Shown in pieces: positions 46,654 to 58,178 of a stretch of DNA of 64,000 nt. The stretch is taken from assembly GCF_025698545.1 (NCBI RefSeq), contig NC_068570.1:56191924-56255923 (forward strand), written 5' to 3'. Under the pieces are notes generated by a model. The model was not told the origin of the DNA, did not search any database, and saw only the letters and a program-made list of their open reading frames with translations. How positions within the stretch are numbered: position 1 is the stretch's first letter; each line of letters opens with the position of its first letter. Source of the stretch: Gossypium raimondii. Its lineage: Eukaryota; Streptophyta; Magnoliopsida; Malvales; Malvaceae. The position numbers and the translations under genes were made by a program.

Positions 46654-47346
46654 GTGAATGAAAGGGGGTATAGAAGCTTGATTGGTTGTTTGCTTTACTT
46701 GACAGCAACCAGACCTGACTTTATCCATTCAGTTAGTCTACTGTCTAGATTCATGCACAGCTGCAATACAACTCATCTGAAGGCAGCTAAGAGAATACTC
46801 AGGTATGTCAAAGGGACTTTGAAGTTTGGTGTAATTTTCAAGAGAGGAAATGAGCTGAAATTAACTGGCTACTCAGATAGTGACTAGGGTGGATCGGTCG
46901 ATGATATGAGAAGTACCACATGCTACTTCTTTACACTTGGTTCGGGAGTTTTCAGTTGGAGCTCAAAGAAGCAACAGACTGTTACTTAGTCTACTACTGA
47001 AGCTGAATACATAGCAGCAGCTGCAGCAGTGAATCAAGCCATTTGGCTTAAGAAGTTGCTTTGTGATCTGAATGAAGAGCAACTTGAACCTATTGAAATT
47101 ATGGTAGATAACCAGTCAGCAGTTGCCATTTCTAAAAATCCTGTTTTTCATGGAAAAACAAAACATTTTAAACTCAAGTTTTACTTTGTTCGAGAGGTTG
47201 TACAATCCAAAGAAGTGTGTCTTATACATTGCAGCTCACAAGATCAATTGGCTGACATTTTGACAAAGCCTCTTGGCACAATCAGGTTTGAATTATTAAG
47301 GGATTCGATTGGTGTTTGTTGCCTACAGTCCAAGGAGAAGTGTTGA
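46654..47346 (+). pseudogene. Copia RNase H, stops at 46885 and 46987
   Basis: YRSLIGCLLYLTATRPDF through RILRYVKGTLKFG and GYSDSD reaches a TAG at 46885-46887 where Trp is expected. It continues through SWSSKKQ to a TAG at 46987, then TTEAEYIAAAAAVNQAIWLKK and VDNQSAVAISKNPVFHGKTKH. It ends at TGA 47344-47346, which lies inside the 3' LTR. Confidence 0.88.
47332..47340 (+). other. Polypurine tract
   Basis: AAGGAGAAG immediately precedes TGTTGA, the LTR start. This places the 3' LTR start at 47341 rather than at the later AAGCACAC. Confidence 0.75.
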
Positions 47347-47773
47347 GCATGGACTGCAATGCAACAAGTAACCATGAAGCACACTAGCAGCAGCAAACCA
47401 ACATTCGAGCAAGACCAGAAGCAGCTTGTTTCATTTTGTTTATTTTAATCTTTTTGTAAAGCTATCAAGTTGACATGTAACTTGATTTCTAGAGTTAGTA
47501 GGATTCGAATATGATGGATGTAATAGCTGATTTATTTCAGCTTTTAACTTGTATTATTTTAGTTGGCAACTTGCCAAATTTAGTGGGAGCAGTTACATGT
47601 TTAGGTAACTGACTTGTTATTTTTGTAACTCTTTTATATTTTGAAATGAGAATGAAAATCATTATGACTTCCTCATTTGGTTACTTTTTTCTTAGCTTTT
47701 CAATTGTTTTGCTTGCTGTTTTCATGAGCTTATGCTCTTATTGTTCATTTTTGTTGCTGCCATTGTTCCAACA
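47341..47773 (+). repeat. 3' LTR of the plus-strand Copia (433 bp)
   Basis: Starts TGTTGAGCATGG and ends GTTCCAACA. It retains the 31 bases missing from the 5' LTR. Confidence 0.88.
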
Positions 47774-49340
47774 ATATATATATATATAATAAAAACAAAT
47801 AAATCAATAAATTTTAAGTATGAGAACAAAAACTTGAATGGCAAATAATTAAATTGGCAAAAGTTAAATACCATGTATTTTGATACTGTTAGTCAGGTTC
47901 TCTCATTTTGATCTCTCGTCTAGTCATATCTGACGGTCTTAAACGACTTATATTCGAATATGAATATAAGAATACAATTCACATAACTTAGGAACACGAT
48001 GAATGAAACATATTCATATCCCAACATATCGAATATTCGTCACTCACTCCCTAATACAGAGCTACTAACATTTAACATAGGATTACACAGAGAGAGTTGC
48101 ATGATTACACAAAGATAAGCAAAGATCCCACACGTCTCCGATGAAAGGATACGATAATCCGACGACTCTCTAAATACATGAAAATCTACTTGCTCTCAGA
48201 ATACAAATGCTTAAAGCCACTAGCTATCCCCTCTAAATCACACCCTTACTAAACCGAGAATATAACCTCACCAAGCACAACTCCATTTGGAAGATAACGA
48301 TTGTCACCGGTTCCAACATCAAACAGCCTGGATTCTCATGTTGCCAGCTTTGAACTCTGCATGTTAAACAATGCCGGAATTCGACTCGTTCGCCTCTTCC
48401 ATTTGGCTAAGCTTTTCTCCTGCTAGCATCAAACCTCAAAAGCACATTTTTCTACTTATTCTATGTTAACATGTTTATTGTTCAGACGAACTAATTCCAG
48501 GATTGAAACTAATCGATCCTATTTAAGAGATTATCTTCAACGAGCTCAAGATAAGTATTAGATCTTCAGGACGAGCTTCTGCGTTTATCCAATCTGATCC
48601 AATTTCTTCAAAGTTAGGAAAACATTAGAAAAACATTTTCCTCAGTTCAATCCAAACAAAACTCCTAGATATGTTGTTATAAACAGTTTAGATATTAAGA
48701 ATGGGTTTGCAGTCATCAAAGTATTAGCAAGAATGAAAGCCTAAAGATTTTCCTTATAAAAAATTGCCAACTTAATATGTCAAGTTTCTGAGCTGAACAA
48801 TGTCAGGCAGCAATAGACACAAGCTTTTCTGAAGTATTTTATCAAACATTTTCTATGCGCAATTGGGCTTCAAGCCAACTTGGCCGCAAAATAATGTCTG
48901 CCTCACGCTTCCAGAAGTATCGCTCCCAGGTGACGCAACACATTCCCAGGTTGATACAGATGCAGCAGAGCCACCCGAGACAGATTCACTGTTTATCACC
49001 TATTCAAACTAATAAATATATTACATTTTTAGAGCAATAAAAACAAACTTTTTAGAGCAATAAAGAAGAAGCTAAGAAGGTACCTTTGACACAACACATT
49101 GCTTCTGCTGTTAAAATCGTGGTTTAGGTTGCTAATATAGAAAAAAAAGAACTAAAAAAATTGTACCTTTGACATTTTTAGAGCAATGAAATAAGTTATA
49201 TGGCTGGCAATTTAAATATCACAAATAATGTATTTATAACCATAGTGAAATCTTGAAACCAAAGAAAGAACGAGAGATAAAGGAGAAGATATGGTTCATT
49301 GCAGTCCATGATTATCCAGTAGATGAGAGATTTGACCATT
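47774..49340. repeat. Second copy of the left module, with deletions
   Basis: 47774-49207 matches 65-1520. About 49250-49340 then matches 3340-3440, so the sequence between (including the RRM and RNase H fragments) is absent. At 49340 it joins sequence matching 13645. Confidence 0.85.
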
Positions 49341-50060
49341 ATTCGATTTAGCTATTGAATGTATTTTAATTTATTAAATTATTTAACCATTAAAGTTTGC
49401 GGTCAATCGTTAAAGAGTAACAATAACTATTTTTAAGGGTTGCTTTCGCCACGTGGCACACTAAAATTGTGCTATGCAACGAAATATGATATTTTATATT
49501 AAAAATAATATAAAATAATACAAATATATACAAATTTAAAATATTATAAAGTTATAAAACATATAAAAGTTAAAATAATATAAAAACATATTATAAATGA
49601 AATAAAATATATAAACTATAAAAATTATTAAAATTACAAAAAAGCATTAATCATTATTAAAATAACAAAAAGTATGACATGAATCATTATTAAAATTACA
49701 AAAAATAAAAATTGAAAAATTATGAAAAATATTTTAAAATATAGAAAATTATTAAAATTGTTAATAAAATTTTAAAACTATTATAAAAAGCATAAATTTG
49801 TTAATAAAATATTTAAAATAATTAACTTATTATTATAAATAATGACTTTTTTTTTTTTGCTATTCTTCAAGTTTATTTTATTGTTCATGTTCTGGGTTCG
49901 TGATTGCCTCTCTCAATAATGTCACATTCAAGGTTCAAACCTACGTTCTTTGCTTAAGAGTGTAATATGTCTTATCACAACATCTAACACTTATTGGTAT
50001 GATATACTTCAACTACAAATTGGAATTCTATACTAAATAAACTATTTATTTAAGAAACAT

Positions 50061-50820
50061 TGTAACACCCCTAACCTACGTCCGTCTCCGGATTAAGGTC
50101 AAGAGGTATTGCCAAGCACAAGTGCAAATTTTAACGTTCAAGCAAGACATACTCACATTAAAAATATAAATCATACCTTAGTAAATTTATTCGAATCCAT
50201 TTTAGGAATATAATTATAATATTCAGAAAGTTAAACATGCCTTAAAGTTATACAATCTATATATATATATATACTTGATCATAGTTTGATGTCCACATGA
50301 ATACGGCACTAACCATTGAGTAACATGAATAATCATACTTTATTTAATATTAAAAGTTATGCACAAAAATCTCACCCAGATAAGTCATTCTAGCATGGTT
50401 AAGTGCACATTATAACCTATATTCGGCTATCAATAAACCATATAAAACTCTATGCTCTTCATGTTCAAACCTTGATTATTATTTGCCATATCTTACTGAA
50501 ATTTGAAAAGCTATATAGTATGCCAATCCCACATATGCTTTCTAAATTGTTCTTGTTTAATTAACCACTTAAATGGTACGAGTTAAGCCATTCGTTCATA
50601 AACTGAATATAAACATGCTTATAATCAAACTAACTTGTCTTATTTAAAACCTAATGCTAAATTCACTCTACTAAAACCAAATTAATGTGGCCAAACTAAT
50701 GCCATTTCATCCATTACATTATATGCCTAAATTTAAGTCTAACATCAACCAACCAAATTGAATATCGAAAATCAATATATATATATATACACACACAACA
50801 TATCATATCATATCAAATTA
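50061..50820. mobile_element. LTR fragment 3, copy B
   Basis: Partner of 17677-18385, about 60 bases longer near 50206-50265; the 3' end is equally unclear. Confidence 0.5.
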
Positions 50821-52052
50821 ATACTTACAAATACAAAAATAAACTATTAAGAAAACTCTATTGAAACATTTAAATAAAAGCAAAATAAGCTGTTAATTTG
50901 AGATTCCTTCGATGCCATTTTGAGTCTTAATTTTTTGTGCTACCTGAAAAGAAAGAAAAGAGAGAATGAACTTACAATGACTCAGCATGAGACTAATTTT
51001 AAATCATTATATATAATTATTCAAACAATAAAATATTTAATTCCTAGCATAATAGCATATTACGCATTATGCAATCATCATTCAATAAATTAATGCATGT
51101 ACAATTATATTCATGGGCAGACGGACGTATGGGTAGTGGTGCAAGAGGTCACTGATGTAGTTGTGGAGGTGGTGAGCGGCACTTACCGTTAGGGGTTTTC
51201 TTTTTTAAGAAATAGGAACTGATAGGGAAGGGAATTAGGGATTGGGATTGGGAAGGGGAATGACCGAATAAAGGATTGGATCTAGGAGGGAATAGGGTAG
51301 AAAAATTTAGGTAATAAAATAAGGCTGGGTTCGGACTAAAAAACTTTACCTGAAGCCCGACCAATTTTTTAAACGGGCCATATTCTTAAGTCCAAACTCA
51401 TTTTTCGGACCTATATTTTCCAATAATAAGGCATGCTTCCTTTTAATTACCAAAAAGTAACATTCTTTGTGCTTACAATTAATCAAAGCAAAATACTTTT
51501 GAATTAGCAAAAGTAAAATTCTTTGAACTCCTCCATTTAATTAGCAAAAGCAAAGCATCTCATTTACCTCGATTGATGGGTGAATTAGATATATAAGAAT
51601 ATATAAATGACAATAATATCGAGTGAAATATGTAAGTATAATAGTTTCTTATGGTTTTCGACTATTGTCCATGTATTCATAGCATGATTAAGTAATTTTA
51701 AATCCGTAAAGAACCAAAATAGTTACCTAATTTGCAAGTAAAAGAAAAGAACAATTTTACTTTAATAAAGAAAGCAAAATATTATTCTTGTAGAAATGTT
51801 TTACTTTGTTTGGATTTTTTATAACATATAAACTTAACTTTGTATTTAATTGTCTTTTCATGTAAGAAATTTTTGAGTGTATGATACGTTTGATGTATTA
51901 AATTTTTTAACTATGATGTATAAATTAAGGCTAAAGGATCTTTAAAAGCCCTGAAATTTTTCAAAAAATAATTAAGCCCTTATACTTCTTTTTTTTTATT
52001 CGATTGAGCTATTGAATGTATTTTAATTTATTAAATCATTTAACCGTTAAAG

Positions 52053-53535
52053 GTAAGAGTTTTTGTGGATTAAAGGATTGTCTATTTCGAGGTAGTTCGG
52101 TTTGTTATCGATTTGAGCGGCTAATTTGGTGATTTATTGGTCAATTTTAGGTGTTGGTGGTCTCAGGAGTATTTCCGGATCAAAACCGAACCAGGTGTGT
52201 ACTCCTAACGCGAAAAACTGAGCTTCGGCGAAAGCTGAAAAAGGTATTCTGTTGACGTCACACGGGCGTGTGCCTAGCCTTGTGGTTGACCGTGTGCGAG
52301 ACACGGTCGTATGTTTGACGAAGGTGTAGCCGTGCGCAGGACATGGTCATGTGGTGGTGTGAATACGACCGTATGGGCCACACGAGCTAGGCTAAGTTGG
52401 GCATATGAACCACGGACATGCCACACGGGGCATGTGGGCCACACAGGTAAAGCCAATCTGAGCGTGTGGGCCTACACGGGTATGTGGGCCCATAATTCTA
52501 AAATTTTTCCTAATGTCACATGAGTCGTTTCGATCAACTGTGGGCTTAACGTAGGGTCAGTAAGGGCTAACTAAACCTTAGATTCTATGATTTGATATTC
52601 TGATAGTTTGCTCTGGGTAGGACACTGTAATACATGTTTAATTATTCTACTATATATATCTAACATTTGTATGCGAGCATGTTAAGTATGATATTTCTTT
52701 ATCTGTAATCTATAACTATGTCTGGGGTGGGTATTGTATATGTGGATGAAGTAATTTGCATGGTGACCTTCGCCTATATTCTGGCAGCTTGGTTGCATAT
52801 TATTTGATATGTGTCGTAAAGACACAATGTGGTGTGTAGGGATGGGTAGGTGTTTTTAACCCCACATTGTGTGATGGGATGGTCGGAGTTGGTGTATAGA
52901 GGATGGGGGTAGGATTTTGTATATTTGTTCTGCATATTTGATTCTGTTATCTGTATCTGTAAAGGACATAGATTTGAGACTGAATCTAACTATATCTGTG
53001 ATTTCTGTATGAACTCTATGTCTATTTTGTTGGGTTACACTGATTTTACGAAAACTCACTTCTGCCTATCTATTTTGTTCAGGTAACCCATGGGCTTAGG
53101 CGAATCGATGTGACGGAGCCTCACGGTGACAATGAATTCATAAATTGTTTAAGGTTGTGGGTTTTTTTAATTTAAGGTTTATTTCTGGGAGTTTTGTTAT
53201 AATTGGACTCTCCGGACTGTTTGGTTAAATTTTAGGATTTTCATTTTAACATTTTATCTACGGCAGATATTTAAAAATGTGGTTTTTACTAAAACAAAGG
53301 TTTTCAAATATATATTTATACGAATGGGATTTCCAAAAAATACATTTTCTATGACTTCTGCTATAAATTACATTTTGGAAAATAAGTTAATTAAATAACA
53401 CTTTTGATAATAAATATAAACGAATTTGAGTTATAAAACTGGAACGATTTATAGTAATGACTCAGTTTTCAAAACTCATCTTTGTGACATCTCTAAATTT
53501 GACAATAACGTCTAGGTTGAGTCTGAAGTGTTACA
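52053..53535 (-). mobile_element. Truncated LTR-like fragment with GC-rich tract, copy B
   Basis: Partner of 19620-21090, ending GTGTTACA. The TGACGTCA palindrome is conserved at 52253-52260, as are the CACACGG/CGTGTG words up to about 52480. Confidence 0.5.
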
Positions 53536-53647
53536 AATTCATATCAGTGCTTACTATAACTTAAAATAAAATATTGCTGACTTTTCCTTAACCAAAATAC
53601 TATATTTGTTTAAAGTTGAATGTAGGAGAATGAACACATTATTTTAG

Positions 53648-53782
53648 TGTGCATCTGCTATCAACAATTTGGATGCATTCTACTTCAACAACATTGCAAA
53701 GGTGGAGGCACCCACTTCATTTGCTATTGTTAAACTTGCCCAGCATATTGCAGACTAGCCTGCCCTAGTTTATTTTCGCAAG
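53648..53782 (+). pseudogene. Exportin-7-like exon fragment, copy B
   Basis: Partner of 21203-21337. It carries a private stop, the codon after HIAD being TAG where copy A has TGG. This confirms that it does not code. Confidence 0.55.
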
Positions 53783-54934
53783 TGAGTGACGAACTTACTG
53801 GCTTATTATGTTATAGTGTACATGGAACAAATTTTATTTTATTTACAATACATAAACTTTTTTCCAAGATTTTAACTTCGTTTATTCTTTTGATGCATCA
53901 TTTTGACAAGCTTATGAGGGATGTCACTCGAAGCTTAGATTCGAAAAAAATAAGTTAACCTAGGGTGGAGTTACAAAATTTTGTTAGAGTGCTGAAATTA
54001 AATAGTAAATTTTCCAATAGTAAAAATGCAATTTCATCATTTTAATAGTTTATTTCTTTATAATTTTTAAATGATTAAATCAACTTTTTATTATTTTTAG
54101 GAGGTCAAAGTGTAATTTTACCTTTACTAATTTAAAATTTTAAAAATTTTAAAATATTTAAATGAAAAATTTTCCATTTTAAGGGGAGCTAGACTTCTGC
54201 CATTCCCTAACTACACCCTTGAGTTCACCCAGAATCTAACCACATTCAAACACGAATTTGATGTGCATTACCTTAATTATTTTCCAATAGTATCTTTTAT
54301 AGTATGAGTTGATGAGATACAGTATAATAATATAGTAATACCCAGGTACATAAACATGCAGCTAGTCTAACAATCAGTGTGTATTGTAATGATCGATTTT
54401 TGTTGTAACTATTCAGATGTATTACTTGTAAGTAATTGTAATTGTAATTTCAATTAAAGAAAAAAAAACTCTTTATTTTTACGTAACACATACTCGGACA
54501 TGGTTATGGGATACAATTATCCAAATGTATCAAAAAATATAGAAAAGTGAAATCAATGTCGTTATTTGGACTTAAACAACTATGAATCCATGGAGAACGG
54601 TTAGTATACAACTTCTAAAGTAGAACAATGTGTGATGGCCTTTTGCTTGCCATCTTTTCATATGTTGTATTACAATGTGTCGCCATCTTTTCATATAGTA
54701 CAACAATATAGGTTCAACAATGTGTGATGGGGCCATCTTTGCAAATGTTGTAGCTATAATACTATGTGTTGACCATAATTCTTAACATCATTTACATGGC
54801 CGAGATCAGGTTCAATAGGTGAAATTTCATTGATCATTGTCAAGGGTTTGATTTGATTCTGGTATGATCATTGTTCAACAATTGTTGTTTACTGAAACAA
54901 GCAAGATAGAGATGTTCACTGGTCATTGGTAAGG

Positions 54935-55412
54935 TGTAACACCCCTAACCCGTATCCGTCGCTAGATTAGGGTTACCAGGAATTACCTAACACAACACAG
55001 TCTAACACAGTCATTTATTACAATTCATGTATACTAATCATATCTCATATACAAACCATACTTCTTTTCCGTGCAAACCAATTTCACAATACAAATCATA
55101 CTCTGAAATTTAACCAAGTCATAATCATTTTACTATTCAAATTTTCGAACCAACTAACATACGTCTAATCATATTACATTATAACAAAACACATCCACCA
55201 ACTAAATCATTACTCAAGTTGAATCTTATAACCAAACATTATCATACATATATACCTCGAAACATACTTTCCAAAAGAGCATAAGAATAAAACTTTCACA
55301 CATATATAATCACATGCTGTAAATACCAAAAATAATACTAAAATAATTTTTCGACCTCAGATTTGTAGTTCCGAAATCACTGTTCTAATTTAACTAAAAC
55401 CGGGCTGTTACA
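54935..55412. mobile_element. Short solo LTR-like element, copy B
   Basis: Partner of 22491-22961, with the same ends and the same flanking bases (TAAGG, TAAAGG). Confidence 0.75.
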
Positions 55413-58012
55413 TAAAGGTTTCGATTTCTGCACAGTTTGATATTAAAGCTTGACATTTCACGTTCTTGAGTCAAGGTGGGACAGGCTTAATAGGCTAGGA
55501 GATCATCATCTATTTGGCGAATAAGTTCATTAAAAATAATAAAATATAAAAATATAAATCACTAACTGTAATGGGAAATTTAAACTCATTATTAGAAAGA
55601 AATTGTACTACCTTGACTCCCCGACACATATAAACAATAAACAAGTAAATTTGGAGAAGACGAACACAAATATTTTACGTGAAAAACCCTCAAAGAGGGA
55701 AAAATCACAGGTAAAGAAGGCTTCAGCTTTTCAGTAATTGAATAAATAAATGATGGTACAATATGAAGAACTCGGGTTGATGATCACTGATGTATAGCAC
55801 AGTCTATTATTGTTCTTATTAATTTAAGAGTTATAGAATAATAATTTTAAGTATGGTTAATATTGGATCAATAAATATGGTTTTGAATGTTTTCCAAAAC
55901 TTATACACCATATACATATTTTCTTGGAAAACTTGAAATGAATATTTGGATTATTTCAAAACTTAAGTATTTTAAAACAATTAAGGTATTATTATAAACA
56001 ATGACATTCTTTTATTTGTTTTTACGCTTGTTTTATAATTTGTTTTTGAGTTCATGACTATTTTCTCAAGAATGTCGTCTTCAATGTTTAAACCTACATT
56101 CTTTGTTTAAGAGTGCAATGTATCTTATCATTGTACCCTACACTTGTTGGTATGATATACTTAAACAACTAATTGTAATTCTATACTAAAACAAATATTA
56201 ATTTTAAGAAACATATTTAAATTTGAAATATTCAATTTATATTATTTTTTAACTTACTAAATCTATATATTAATCGTATAATCAATAGATGAAATAGTAA
56301 TATTTAGATTTAATTCATCAATAAACAAATTATGAAATTTCATATTATAAAATTATAAAATGACATATATATCTTTAAATTATATAATCATCTCTTAATT
56401 CTTCTTTTCTTACTCTTTAGAATACTAATGATTATGTATTTAAGTTTTGTAGGCCTCCCTTTTAATTACCAAAACTAACATTCTTTGTGCTTACAATTAA
56501 GCAAAACCACAATACTTTTATTTTTATTTTTATTAAAGTGATAAGATTTGGATACTTCAACATGTAACACCCCTTACCCGAGACCATTGTCGGAGTCAAG
56601 CATGAGGCGTTACATGACTTAACTTACTAGTTCGGAGCATAAAAATTTGCTTTTAAAATTAATTCACTCAGGTTCATTCAATATGTACCTAAAAAGAGCC
56701 CTCGAAACCCTAAAACATGTAACAAAAACGGTTTTGGTCCAAACCGGGAACATTAAAATTTTTTTGAATACTTAAACAAATCAAAATAATTTATTTCACT
56801 GTTCACAATAAAACTGTCCACACATGCAATAGTCACTAATTTAATTATAAATCGAGCTACGAAACTCGAAATTTAGATCCGTAAATTTTTCCTGAAACTA
56901 GACTCATGTATCTTCTTATCATAAAATTTCCAGAATTTTTAGGTTAGCCAAATAGTACAGTTATTTGTTAAATTCTCCCCTATTTCACTATCTAATGGTT
57001 CTGATCCTTATTCACTAAAAATCATTTATCTCATTGTACAGGCTTCATATAGTTCTTCGGCTTGTTTATATTGAAAATAGACTCACTAAAAATCTATACA
57101 TATAAATTATAACTCATAATTCTTTCTGTACAATTTTAATGATTTTCTAAATTCAAAATAGGGGACTTCAAAAACAATTCTGACCTTGTCTCACTAAAAT
57201 TCAAATATCTCATAATATAAAATTCATTTGCCTACACCGTTTCTTTCATGTTAAAATAGACTCGATAAGATTTAATTATATATCTCATTCACTCTCTAAT
57301 TCCATTTCTACTATCCTTAGTGATTTTTCAAAATCACATCATATGTTGTTGTCCAAAAACTGTTCCATTGTAAATTCTTACTCTATTATAATTTCTTTGT
57401 ATTAACTATCATTTAAGCATACATAACACCAAAACATGTTCTTAAATAGCCATTTCAATAGCTAATCATCATTGAGTATTTTCATGCCATTCATTGGCCA
57501 TATCATACGGACACATACAAAATGACTAAGTCCCTATACATACCATAACTTTACATATTTGGAATCATAAAATACTGAAACGGTCTATTGATAGTGTGAA
57601 ATGATCTCCGACGTCCTTACAATTCCCAAATTGGCTTGGTGATACTATAAAAATAAGGACAATAAAGGAAGTAAGCATAAAGCTTGGTAAGTTTACAAGC
57701 AAATAAATAATAACATTTATCATAAATAATTATACTCATAAGTTATCATCAAGTACCATGATCTTTACTTTCTTCTTTACTTACTCTCTTACTTGTTTAC
57801 TTACTTGCTTGCCTAAATAACTCATGATTATAACTTACTCCTCCCTTGCTGAAATATTTTTCTCAACTGATAATTGAGATATTCTTAACCCTTATAACTC
57901 ACCTGAATCTATTTATTATGCTTTTACTTGAAATTTCATGTAACATAGTCTATTTACTTGCCCGTTGAACCACTTAGAATACTAAGGATACTCGGGTCTC
58001 CTATATGATAAT

Positions 58013-58178
58013 AACATGCCAAAGCCATGTCCCAGACATGATTTTACATGGGATGTTTATTATACTGTCAATGTCATATCCCATACATGGTCTTACATGA
58101 GAGTTCTCATATTGGTACCCATGCCATGTCCCAGACATGGTCTTACTGGGGACCTCTCATCTCGGTGCCAATGCCATA
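58013..58178. repeat. Inverted-repeat array of solo LTR 4, copy B, first part
   Basis: CCATGTCCCAGACATG-type units as in copy A. The fourth unit is cut at CCATA by the nested LTR, and the rest lies at 61707-61800. Confidence 0.85.

Larger units (their letters stand above)
42925..47773 (+). mobile_element. Older Copia (Ty1) retrotransposon, TSD ATATA
   Basis: LTRs at 42925-43326 and 47341-47773 end in TGTTG/CAACA. ATATA occurs on both sides (42920-42924 and 47774-47778), inside an AT repeat of the duplicated left module, so the exact TSD is ambiguous by register. The LTRs differ at roughly 14 of 402 comparable positions, plus a 31-bp deletion in the 5' LTR. Domain order is gag, protease, integrase, reverse transcriptase, RNase H. 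It is the same broad family as the minus-strand element at protein level, but with unrelated LTRs. Confidence 0.93.
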
